Shown piece after piece: positions 1-6,307 of a stretch of 6,457 nt of DNA. The stretch is taken from contig JAUXEE010000126.1 in NCBI GenBank assembly GCA_030618065.1, positions 1 through 6,457 of the forward strand, written 5' to 3'. How positions within the stretch are numbered: position 1 is the stretch's first letter; the number at the start of each line of letters is the position of its first letter. Source of the DNA: Gemmatimonadota bacterium (GTDB lineage: Bacteria > Gemmatimonadota > Gemmatimonadetes > Longimicrobiales > Gaopeijiaceae). Below the pieces are notes generated by a model that made no database searches, had not been told where the DNA came from, and saw only the letters and a list, made by a program, of their open reading frames with translations. The translations under genes and the position numbers were made by a program.

Positions 1-225
1 ACGAAGAAGTCCATGGCAACGATGTCCGGCAGGTGGTTGTCCAGGAACGTCCGCCAGGTCGGGGAGGGTGGTTTGGCCCGGCTCTTCCAGCGCCAATAGG
101 TACGGAAGCCTCTGCTATGCCACCTCACGACGGTGGCGGAGCGCGACGTTCTCAATCGCGAGATCCCATCGACTCTTCAGCGCTGAGACAACGCTCCACC
201 CCATGATACGTGCCCAATCCCACAT
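1..225 (-). pseudogene. Degraded integrase-core (DDE/rve) transposase, N-terminal part, internally deleted and frameshifted
   Basis: Read on the minus strand, an ATG at 225 opens 36 codons (MWDWARIMGWSVVSALKSRW, then DLAIENVALRHRREVA) ending in TAG at 117-115. This matches the N-terminus of the transposases that carry a 'SRRDLALENLALRHQLEVL'-type helix. A second frame then reads from about 119 to the window edge: HSRGFRTYWRWKSR, followed by AKPPSPTWRTFL and DNHLPDIVAMDFF. The first piece resembles the 'WHRRGFR.YWRWKSR' segment, and the second the start of the integrase catalytic core, where the Asp of AMDFF is the expected first DDE residue. From my memory of the family, about 50 residues are missing between REVA and HSRGF and another 50-60 between WKSR and AKPPSP, so this is more than a simple frameshift. 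A weak AGCAGG precedes the ATG. The rest of the core, and the left end of the element, lie outside the window. Recognition is from motifs only; the exact IS family is not assigned. Confidence 0.72.
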
Positions 226-373
226 CGGCGCCTGCTCTCACTGGACCGTGAAAAGGCCAGTAGTCTCGCGGCGGACGAGGTTTTCGCCACCCACAGCCGT
301 CATCGCGAACCTGCGACATCGTAGCCCCCGCGAGGATGCCGGTCACTTGAAGGTCGGGTGAGGGGATCCCAGG
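226..373. other. Gene-free spacer between the transposase remnant and the SEC-C gene
   Basis: I see no credible coding frame here. On the minus strand a TGA at 240-238 closes the transposase frame just above its ATG, so the transposase does not extend further. The stretch probably contains the upstream end of the old element, but I could not find a clear terminal inverted repeat or target duplication. A perfect 8-bp palindrome GGGATCCC sits at 363-370, just after the SEC-C stop codon. It has no following U-tract, so I do not call it a terminator. Confidence 0.4.
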
Positions 374-2395
374 TCAATCCCAATCGAAGTGTAGAAAACC
401 CTCGAACAGTGGGGTCGCCCTGATCTGGGTGTCCTCCGACCCCCGCCGCCACGAACGGACCTCCCCTGGAACCCGCTCCTCCAGGAGCCCGAAGAGTTCC
501 AGGGGGGTCAGAACCGTCCCCTGGAGGAGCGCTGCGCCATCCGGAAAGAGGGTGGCGGCGTCGCCAGGGTGATCTTCCGGTCTTCCTGGAAGGATCTGGC
601 GAGCCAGATCTCCCACGGTGATCCAATCCCGAGCGCGGACTCCTAGCTGCCAGAGGAGGAGAGGCACGGCAGGTTGAAGGCTGGGTCGATCCACTGACAA
701 CCGTCCGTATTCCAGATTGAACTTCCCGAAATGGGTTCGGAAAAGGTGGACGAAGAGCCTCCCGGCGGCCTCGGGTTTCGCCATCTCCCGGCCCTTTTTC
801 GTCGGGTGAAACCTCCCCTTCCGGCGCCGGATCAGTCCGGCCACTTCCATGTTCACCCGGAGGATATGGAGGGGCCACGCGTCTTCCTCGTTCACCACCC
901 GATTCACTCGGTGAAGACTCTCGAGGTATCCATCCCGGAGACGCATGCTCTCGAGCATCTCCGCCACGAAGGCTCGTTTGAGATTGCCGGCGGCGGTGGC
1001 CAGGGTTCCGCCCGTCACCAGCAGAGCGTTCAGGAAGGTCCTGGCGTTGGCCAGGAACGCCGAACCCTCAACCTCATCGAGGGATAGGTCTTCGGCGAAC
1101 CGGAGAGGGCCTTCACCCCGGACGCCCCCTTCCAGGAGGGTCCTGGCCTTCTCAGGACTGATGCCTCCCAGCTCCTCCTGCGGCGCGGTATTGTATTCCT
1201 CCATGCTGTGGGCCAGGTGGGCCTCGATCTCTTCCTGAGTCTCCAACCCCACCTTGCGGGCTTCATCCATGATCTCCTGAAGGCCCGGGGGCATACCGTC
1301 CCGGACCGGATCCACCTCCGGGGCCACCGCGTAGTGAAGGGTCAGCTCCCCCTTCGTCGAGGTGAACACCCCACCCTCCGGGGAGCCGAGACGCTCACCG
1401 TACTTCCCCACGAGGCTGGCCACACCGTCGAGAAGCTGGGCCAGGCGCCGCACCAGCTCCTTCTGGAGACCTCCGCCGGGAGTCAGGATCGGCAATATGT
1501 AGGGATAGGCCGCCACCGCTTCCACTTCCCACCCGGCCCGGGAAACCTCCTTCAGCATGGCCCTGGGCAGCTCCCGACGGTGGTGGTAACCGAGATGCAC
1601 TACCCAGCCCTGAAGGGCCTGAAAGGGGAGGTGATCTTCGTCCGGTTCCAGCAGGTCTTCGAAGTCGTCAGGGTGGGAATAGACCGCCAGACCGAACTCC
1701 CCGAGGGCGGCTCCCATGACCGAAGCGACCCAGGGTCTCGTGCCGTCGTCCCATTCCGCCAGGATGGGGGGCACGTGGCCAATCCAACGCCAGGGGGCCG
1801 CCCTGTAGTAGGCGGCATACGCCTGGAAAAAGTCCTCCACGATGGATCGGGGCAAGCCCCAGGCCGCCCACGTGTCGGGGGCGGAAACCGCTGGCCACCG
1901 ATCCTGCCCCGAGAGGTGAGCGGCGAGGTCCCGGGCCAGGGCATCCAGGTCCACCAGGACCGGAGCTGTCCCGACCCCACATCCACGTTGCCGGAGGAGG
2001 GGCTCCAGAACCCGGGCCACCTCCTCCTGCCGGACCAGGACCCTCGCGGGCCAGACCCCTACCGCTGCAGCGGCTCTGGAAAGGGCCTCCTCGAGAGCCC
2101 TGGCCACGTCCTCCGGCTCGGCTGACCTTTCCAGCCGCATATCGGCCTCCAGGGCGACGTCCTCCGCTACAACCAGGGCCGCCACGGTCCGGGAACGGTC
2201 CTCCCCGGAAATCACGGCCGGGACCGCCACCACGTCTGCTTGCCAGATATCCACCGCCCTCGCCCGTTCCAGCACTTCGGGGGGGAATTCTTTCGGGAGG
2301 GGTGGTCCGGGCTTCCCCCGACCTCCCTTCCCACAGCAATGCTTGTACTTTCGACCGGAGCCGCAGGGACACGGATCGTTTCGGCCAGGGGACAT
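374..2395 (-). CDS. SEC-C motif protein of unknown function, 673 aa
   Basis: The first 24 residues carry a textbook SEC-C zinc motif (GRNDPCPCGSGRKYKHCCG): metal ligands Cys9, Cys11, Cys20 and Cys21 in a C-x-C-x8-C-C arrangement. In SecA the same motif binds zinc and contacts SecB and ribosomes; in stand-alone proteins such as this one its partner is unknown. Residues about 45-165 form an alpha/beta region (TVAALVVAEDVALEADMRLE, then EPEDVARALEEAL, then APVLVDLDALARDL) that recalls the DUF6930/DUF7309-like domains found with SEC-C motifs; this is from memory. Residues 180-310 are rich in Trp, Tyr and acidic residues. Residues 398-423 (EEYNTAPQEELGGISPEKAR) resemble a short helical motif of pRiA4b ORF-3-type proteins. 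Residues about 440-600 are helical, with a winged-helix-like piece ending GRFHPTKKGREMA. No signal peptide or membrane span is visible, so it is probably cytoplasmic. The ATG at 2395 is preceded by GGAG (2406-2403) at 7 nt. It stands alone, divergent from the thioredoxin gene. Confidence 0.93.
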   Translation of the reverse strand: MSPGRNDPCPCGSGRKYKHCCGKGGRGKPGPPLPKEFPPEVLERARAVDIWQADVVAVPAVISGEDRSRTVAALVVAEDVALEADMRLERSAEPEDVARALEEALSRAAAAVGVWPARVLVRQEEVARVLEPLLRQRGCGVGTAPVLVDLDALARDLAAHLSGQDRWPAVSAPDTWAAWGLPRSIVEDFFQAYAAYYRAAPWRWIGHVPPILAEWDDGTRPWVASVMGAALGEFGLAVYSHPDDFEDLLEPDEDHLPFQALQGWVVHLGYHHRRELPRAMLKEVSRAGWEVEAVAAYPYILPILTPGGGLQKELVRRLAQLLDGVASLVGKYGERLGSPEGGVFTSTKGELTLHYAVAPEVDPVRDGMPPGLQEIMDEARKVGLETQEEIEAHLAHSMEEYNTAPQEELGGISPEKARTLLEGGVRGEGPLRFAEDLSLDEVEGSAFLANARTFLNALLVTGGTLATAAGNLKRAFVAEMLESMRLRDGYLESLHRVNRVVNEEDAWPLHILRVNMEVAGLIRRRKGRFHPTKKGREMAKPEAAGRLFVHLFRTHFGKFNLEYGRLSVDRPSLQPAVPLLLWQLGVRARDWITVGDLARQILPGRPEDHPGDAATLFPDGAALLQGTVLTPLELFGLLEERVPGEVRSWRRGSEDTQIRATPLFEGFLHFDWD

Positions 2396-2767
2396 ACGTT
2401 CTCTCCGATCAGAAGGGGCCGTAAGCCGTCCATCCTCAGCCTCAGCCCTTCACGCAGGACCAGCTTGTCTATCTTGCCATTAACTGTGCACAAACACTAT
2501 TTGGCTTTGGGTCGCCGATCTAAGTTTTTGGGGCCGTCCGGGATCCCTCGCCCAACTCTGATGGGTTTTCACCATCCACGCCACCCCGCCCTGTCAAGAT
2601 CCTTCTGAAAAGGTTTAGCCGGGAAGAGCTTAAGCCGTAGGGCTGAGTTTGCCCAGGTCCCGTCGAGGTCGCCAGGTTTACGTGTGCCAGCTAAAAAGCC
2701 TTTCTAACCCGGCAGGAGAGGCTCATACTTGGGCCGGGAAAATAATGACCATCAAGAGGCATTCGTG
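2396..2767. other. Divergent intergenic region between the SEC-C and thioredoxin genes
   Basis: This 372-bp stretch holds the 5' regions of both divergent genes. On the minus strand there is a perfect TTGACA (complement of 2592-2597), but nothing like a -10 box follows at 16-19 nt. On the plus strand TTGCCA at 2474-2479 is followed only by a poor TATTTG at 18 nt. I therefore call no promoter. Small symmetric elements are TGTGCACA (2485-2492), GCTTAAGC (2628-2635) and a GATGG/CCATC stem (2560-2564 with 2572-2576). Any of them could be chance. The last 55 bases carry translation signals for the thioredoxin gene. Confidence 0.5.
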
Positions 2768-2768
2768 A
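2745..2768 (+). other. Possible 7-codon leader ORF overlapping the thioredoxin start
   Basis: ATG at 2745 opens a short frame reading MTIKRHS and ending at TGA 2766-2768. Its last base is the first base of the ATG proposed for the thioredoxin gene, giving a TGATG overlap of the kind that allows translational coupling. There is no good Shine-Dalgarno directly ahead of 2745; the strong AGGAGAGG at 2714-2721 lies 23 nt away. The arrangement is real in the sequence, but translation of the frame is speculative. A start at TTG 2729 would run straight through it in another frame. Confidence 0.15.
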
Positions 2769-3331
2769 TGAACAAACGAAAGAGCTGGATTCCGTTCGGT
2801 GGCGCCGCACTCGGGGTGGGACTGGTGGTTCTTTTGGCCTGGGTCACCCGTGACGCCCTGAACCCGGTAGAGGTGGGCGGTCCAGCTCCCCAAATCTCCA
2901 CCGTCGATCTCCAGGGAACTCCAAAGTCACTGGACGACTACCGGGGCAAGGTCCTGCTCCTGAACATCTGGGCGACCTGGTGCACTCCGTGCAAGGCGGA
3001 AATGCCTTCCATGCAGCGGCTCTATAGGGAGGTCGGCAGCGATGACTTCGAGGTTCTGGCTGTGAGCATCGACCGGACGCCGTCGGACTACGATCCGACC
3101 AATCCCTTAGATGGGAAGCTTCAGGCGTTCGCCGACTCGTTGGGCCTTTCCTTCTCCATCCTCCACGACCCTGCTGGGCAGATCACTACGACCTTCCAGA
3201 CGACGGGGGTGCCCGAGTCCTTTGTGATAGACCGGGAGGGAATCATCGTGGAGAAAGTCTCGGGCCCCCGGGACTGGGATGCACGGAGATCGGTAGAGAT
3301 GATTCGTTCGGTTATCGCCGCCGGGATCTGA
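2768..3331 (+). CDS. Membrane-anchored TlpA/ResA-like thiol-disulfide oxidoreductase, 187 aa
   Basis: A thioredoxin-fold protein expected to exchange disulfides or reduce thiols on the outer face of the inner membrane. MNKRKSW is a basic N-terminus followed by a hydrophobic span (about residues 9-26) that should act as an uncleaved signal anchor. The TlpA-type core follows: GGPAPQISTVDLQG at 37-50, the active site W71-C72-T73-P74-C75, the strand FEVLAVSIDR, and the cis-proline segment TTGVPESFVID with Pro149. Both active-site cysteines are intact. Residues 104-117 (TPSDYDPTNPLDGK) look slightly longer than usual for the family. The start is uncertain: ATG 2768 has AAGAGG (2754-2759) at 8 nt and gives the natural anchor, while in-frame TTG 2729 has a better AGGAGAGG (2714-2721) at 7 nt and would add 13 polar residues. 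No cytochrome c biogenesis gene is nearby, so the substrate cannot be named. It converges with the DUF1684 gene. Confidence 0.93.
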   Translation: MNKRKSWIPFGGAALGVGLVVLLAWVTRDALNPVEVGGPAPQISTVDLQGTPKSLDDYRGKVLLLNIWATWCTPCKAEMPSMQRLYREVGSDDFEVLAVSIDRTPSDYDPTNPLDGKLQAFADSLGLSFSILHDPAGQITTTFQTTGVPESFVIDREGIIVEKVSGPRDWDARRSVEMIRSVIAAGI

Positions 3332-3344
3332 CCCCGAGAAACAC

Positions 3345-3360
3345 TGGCCGGAGAGGGCCA
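3345..3360. terminator. Weak candidate hairpin in the convergent 33-bp gap
   Basis: TGGCC (3345-3349) and GGCCA (3356-3360) can form a 5-bp stem with a 6-nt loop between the two convergent stop codons. This is the right place for a shared bidirectional terminator. The stem is short and neither strand has a run of T after it, so it may be chance. No better terminator is visible for either gene. Confidence 0.2.
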
Positions 3361-3364
3361 AGCC

Positions 3365-4312
3365 CTATCCGTGACCTCCCATCTCACCTGCCTCGATTCG
3401 GACGGGGAGCTTGTTCTGGGGCGGGGGCAGGGGACAGGTAGCGAATTCGGTATAGACGCAGGGTGGGTTGTAGGCTCTGTTGAAGTCGATGTAGAGGCGC
3501 CCGTTCTCGTCCGGCGCCTCCACGGTCAGGAAACGTCCCCCTCCGTAGCTTTCCAGCCCGTTGGTCTCGTCCCCGAACACGACGGAGAATGATCGCCCCT
3601 CGGGATTTCCTGTCACATCGAGGCGGAATCTCTTGCCACCCACCCGAAACACCACGGCCCCCGGGGAGGGTTGCGGGGAGGATTGCCCGAGTACGTTCGG
3701 TACTTCGATCATGCGGGGTGGGTCATAGCGGTCGAATCGGGCAGGGATACGCCAATCGAGGCTGACCGGAAACATCTCGATTCCTTCAAACGCTTCGATG
3801 GCCGCATTTGCGGTGTCCCTGAGGCGAATCCCGATGAGGTCCTGGCGCTGGATCACCTGCCAACGGAGAGATGCCAGGTGGGCCGTGGCCGGGCGCCCCC
3901 CTTCACCAGAGGACAACACCAAGCTCGTTACCGGCTCACCCTCATGGGTCACCTGAACACCCGGCACCACCTCCATCCGGACCGTCCCGCCTCCCAGGAA
4001 GAAAGATCCAGCCCGGCTCGGAACCCCGGGGAGGGCAGGGAAGACGACAGCATTGGTGGAGTCGGCGCCGAAGCTGTTCTCTCCCGGTTCCAGCCAGTCC
4101 AGGCCTATCACGGAAAGCCAGCCGGTCGGGGCCTTGAGTCCTTCAATTCGCCTGACCTGCCAAGCTTGGATCTCCGCACTGTGGACCTCCGGGTCCATCT
4201 GAGGTAGATCGGGCTCGCATCCCATGGAGACGAAGGAGCCAGCCGTCATGGCCAGGGCCACCAACCCGCGGAGAGTCTGAAGAGGCTCAGTGTTCATCAC
4301 AGTACACACCAT
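3365..4312 (-). CDS. DUF1684 family probable lipoprotein, 315 aa
   Basis: The family is recognised by its conserved ends. Near the N-terminus stands W..RR.EGLKAPTGWLSVIGL, then DWLEPGENSFGAD; near the C-terminus, YIDFNRAYNPPCVYTEFATC, then PLPPPQNKLPVRIEAGE. These are the hallmark DUF1684 segments and cover the full usual domain, so the protein looks intact. Its biochemical role is unknown. The N-terminus has a hydrophobic stretch (LRGLVALAMTAGSFV) ending in SMGC, with Cys32 as a probable lipidation site; the lipobox is not perfect (Ser at -3), so the call is likely rather than certain. Three in-frame starts exist: TTG 4324, ATG 4312 and ATG 4297. I chose 4312 because a GGGG run lies about 7 nt ahead; 4297 has no visible ribosome site. 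The gene starts 18 nt after the stop of the DUF2207 gene on the same strand, so the two are probably cotranscribed. Confidence 0.92.
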   Translation of the reverse strand: MVCTVMNTEPLQTLRGLVALAMTAGSFVSMGCEPDLPQMDPEVHSAEIQAWQVRRIEGLKAPTGWLSVIGLDWLEPGENSFGADSTNAVVFPALPGVPSRAGSFFLGGGTVRMEVVPGVQVTHEGEPVTSLVLSSGEGGRPATAHLASLRWQVIQRQDLIGIRLRDTANAAIEAFEGIEMFPVSLDWRIPARFDRYDPPRMIEVPNVLGQSSPQPSPGAVVFRVGGKRFRLDVTGNPEGRSFSVVFGDETNGLESYGGGRFLTVEAPDENGRLYIDFNRAYNPPCVYTEFATCPLPPPQNKLPVRIEAGEMGGHG

Positions 4313-4330
4313 GACACACCCCAATGTGAG

Positions 4331-6043
4331 TCAACCCGCTCCCCCTCCACCGCCCCCTGCACCACCTCCGCCCGAGGCGCCGCCGACCCCGCCACCGCCG
4401 GCGGACGGAGCCACTGCACCGGAGGTGGCCCCGGTGAGGTTCGTGACCGGGAGGAAGGCCACGTAAGCTGCGGATTTGTTGGCTGCGGCCTTCTCGAACT
4501 CACGAGTCCGGTCCAGGGCCCAGGGCGGAGTGCGAAGCTCCCCGCTTTCCTTTTTGAGAGCTCGGGCCAGCTTCTGCGCTTCCGCGCCTTGGTACTTCGG
4601 ATCGAGAGTGAGCCAGGGAAGGGCGGAGAACAAGAACTCCGCCGCTTCAATGGGGGACCTCTTCACCTTCTGCTTGAGTTCTTCCCGAAGACCCTCCAGA
4701 TATCCCTTGAGAGCGGCCAACTGTTCGGCGCCCTGACGGGTGATGGGGAACCGAACTCCACCGTTCATGGCGAATCCGGCTGCTACGCCGATCCCGGCTC
4801 CTGCCAAAGCCATGAGCCAAGGGTAACCCATGAACCCCCCTGCCACGAAAACTGAGGCTGCCAACACAAAGAGGAGGATCGCGAGAAGAAGGGCCCGATT
4901 CGCCACCGATCGATCATCCGCCAGATGCCCCGACGCGACCAAATCGTCCCGAACGCTCTCCATGGCCGCGGAGCGGAATTTCTTTCCGTCGGAGGCGAAC
5001 TTCTCCAGGTCCTCAAAGGTCTCGAGCTCAGCCAGAAGGCTCTCCTCGAACTTCGTCAGAGGCTCTCCAAACTCGAGGTTCCGTTGCAGGATCACTTTCT
5101 GTTTCGTGAGGATTCGACCCTTTTGATCGATCCGTTCCAGAGAGATAGCGCCCCGGTCCGCGATGTCGAAAAGGGTGGCTGGAAAAGCTCTCTCCCAGGC
5201 TGGAGAGCTTCGGTGGAGCAGCACCGCGGCCGTGGGGATGTCCACGCCCGGATGGTTTTGCCGTCGAAGTGGAAGCCGGATCCCACCCCGACGGTGGGCG
5301 CTGATCCCCCCGGCGATCAGGAAGAGAAGAAAGGCCAGAGCGCCCGAGAGAAGGGCCCGGGTCTCGGGCCGGGCAAACCCCACAAGTCGGCCCTCCATGA
5401 TCTTCGGGAAGGTCACCCGGAGCTGATAGCCTCGTCCTGCCGGGAGCGGGCCTGGGACGAATCGGGCGATTACGTCCGCCCCCTCGGTGCCGACCGTCGC
5501 TATCTCAGGTGGGTCCAAGGTGAGGGCCGAGGCAGGAACCGATAGCCCCGAGGGGAGTACGACCTCGGCCTCTACCTGCCGGAAGGGCACATCCCACCCT
5601 TCTCCCACCACTATCCACAAGACCTCGTTGGTTTCCTCCACCTCACGAAGAGCCCCTCGTATGTCGTACTCCAGGACGAAGGTCGCGAGACCCGTCGTTG
5701 GGGGGAACTCCCACCTGACCCTCCAGGAGTCGCCTTCTTCTTCTTGCTCGATCCCACTGATGGTCACGTCGGGACTCTGAACGGAAACGGTGCTCACACC
5801 GTCGCTGTTGGAAAGAGGGATGTCCCGGAGGGCGAAGGTGAAAGAACCGACCTGGAAGTCGTAGGTGATTTCCTCCCGAATGTGGTAGGAGCCATCGGGG
5901 TGCAGTTCCAGACGGGCTTTCAGGTCAGCGATTTCGTAGGCCTTCTCCTGAGCCGAGAGGATAGAGGCCTGGGGAAGGAGGGTGGTCAGAAGAAGCGACG
6001 AGAGGAGGGCGAAGGCCGAAAGAGCCATTCTGGTTGACGACAT
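4331..6043 (-). CDS. DUF2207 family membrane protein with Gly-rich C-terminus, 570 aa
   Basis: Residues 1-31 are a signal peptide (MSSTRMALSAFALLSSLLLT, then a likely cleavage site SILSA-QE). Residues about 35-215 are the extracytoplasmic beta-rich DUF2207 domain: YEIADLKARLELHPDGSYHI, then REEITYDFQVGSFTFALRDI, then the TNEVLWIVVGEGWDVPFRQVE block. A membrane span follows at about 228-246, then a soluble region about 250-380 with IADRGAISLERIDQKGR, where the wing-like fold common in these proteins lies. Two adjacent spans at about 383-402 and 407-425 come next, then a helical region with KGYLEGLREELKQK. The tail 545-570 is almost pure Gly with a few Ala, Ser and Val, as in other DUF2207 proteins. 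Family function is unknown. The ATG at 6043 is strongly supported by GGAGGT (6055-6050) at 6 nt. It is the first gene of the probable operon with DUF1684 and is divergent from the collagen-like lipoprotein gene. Confidence 0.94.
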   Translation of the reverse strand: MSSTRMALSAFALLSSLLLTTLLPQASILSAQEKAYEIADLKARLELHPDGSYHIREEITYDFQVGSFTFALRDIPLSNSDGVSTVSVQSPDVTISGIEQEEEGDSWRVRWEFPPTTGLATFVLEYDIRGALREVEETNEVLWIVVGEGWDVPFRQVEAEVVLPSGLSVPASALTLDPPEIATVGTEGADVIARFVPGPLPAGRGYQLRVTFPKIMEGRLVGFARPETRALLSGALAFLLFLIAGGISAHRRGGIRLPLRRQNHPGVDIPTAAVLLHRSSPAWERAFPATLFDIADRGAISLERIDQKGRILTKQKVILQRNLEFGEPLTKFEESLLAELETFEDLEKFASDGKKFRSAAMESVRDDLVASGHLADDRSVANRALLLAILLFVLAASVFVAGGFMGYPWLMALAGAGIGVAAGFAMNGGVRFPITRQGAEQLAALKGYLEGLREELKQKVKRSPIEAAEFLFSALPWLTLDPKYQGAEAQKLARALKKESGELRTPPWALDRTREFEKAAANKSAAYVAFLPVTNLTGATSGAVAPSAGGGGVGGASGGGGAGGGGGGAG

Positions 6044-6139
6044 GTGGAGACCTCCCCCAAGGAGTGGACGACCGCCGACCGTCAGCGGAATCCCGTAATC
6101 TATCGCTTCGTACCGGTAGAGGAATGACAGCCTCCTTTA

Positions 6140-6160
6140 TTTCATTAAGAAACTTTCATT
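6140..6160 (+). repeat. Direct repeat TTTCATT x2, 14-bp period
   Basis: TTTCATT occurs at 6140-6146 and again at 6154-6160. The second copy overlaps the first base of the proposed -35 box at 6160-6165. Between them GAAA (6149-6152) makes inverted TTTC/GAAA pairs with both copies. The position fits a binding site for a regulator, but AT-rich DNA produces such repeats by chance. Confidence 0.3.
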
Positions 6161-6188
6161 TGCCTAAAAAGCAATAGGACAATATTAT
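6160..6188 (+). promoter_or_regulatory. Sigma70-type promoter for the collagen-like lipoprotein gene
   Basis: TTGCCT at 6160-6165 is separated by exactly 17 nt from TATTAT at 6183-6188. Each hexamer has four matches to the sigma70 consensus, and the spacing is ideal. Transcription would start near 6195 and leave a leader of about 113 nt before the ATG at 6308. It is the only place in the window where two good hexamers sit at proper spacing upstream of a gene. Confidence 0.5.
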
Positions 6189-6192
6189 TTCC

Positions 6193-6202
6193 AAGAATTC
6201 TT
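6193..6202. promoter_or_regulatory. Perfect 10-bp palindrome at the predicted transcription start
   Basis: AAGAATTCTT is its own reverse complement and covers the start point predicted from the promoter just upstream. A symmetric site there would suit a dimeric repressor. No regulator gene is in the window to pair with it, and the site occurs once only. Confidence 0.25.
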
Positions 6203-6307
6203 ACCGTCCTTCACTGTTCGTCTAAGGAATGTTCCCGATCACCCGTCCCGGCTCGAGGTCGTTCTCGGCTGAGGCAAAGTAGTTTCACTCAATCTTCGGA
6301 GGATGTA

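Larger units (their letters stand above)
6044..6307. other. Divergent intergenic region with AT-rich island
   Basis: Between the DUF2207 and collagen-like genes there are 264 bp without a coding frame. The stretch from about 6136 to 6202 is strikingly AT-rich against GC-rich flanks and carries the plus-strand promoter, a short direct repeat and a palindrome described separately. I could not find an equally good minus-strand promoter for the DUF2207 operon; TTGCTT, TTGTCC and TTGGAA hexamers on that strand lack matching -10 boxes at 16-18 nt. Confidence 0.55.

Noticed and set aside
68..361. Plus-strand 97-codon frame at the left end
   Set aside because: It is antisense to the transposase remnant and its upstream spacer and has no recognisable domain.
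300..878. Minus-strand 192-codon frame over the 3' end of the SEC-C gene
   Set aside because: Arg/Pro/Gly-rich composition typical of an off-frame reading of GC-rich coding DNA; the SEC-C frame is continuous through this stretch.
1208..2125. A 305-codon plus-strand open frame opposite the SEC-C gene
   Set aside because: It lies wholly antisense to a gene with a clear motif and good start, shows no recognisable domain, and is what GC-rich third positions produce on the opposite strand.
2212..2493. Minus-strand 93-codon frame from TTG 2493 that overlaps the start of the SEC-C gene
   Set aside because: Its first half looks protein-like (KIDKLVLREGLRLRMDGLRP), but it has a TTG start with no ribosome site, runs into the SEC-C gene in another frame and matches no family I know.
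2592..2597. Perfect TTGACA on the minus strand ahead of the SEC-C gene
   Set aside because: The 16-19 nt downstream are GC-rich with no -10-like hexamer, so it is not a promoter by itself.
4925..5545. Plus-strand 206-codon frame inside the DUF2207 gene
   Set aside because: Antisense shadow; the DUF2207 reading has a signal peptide, membrane spans and family motifs across the same stretch.
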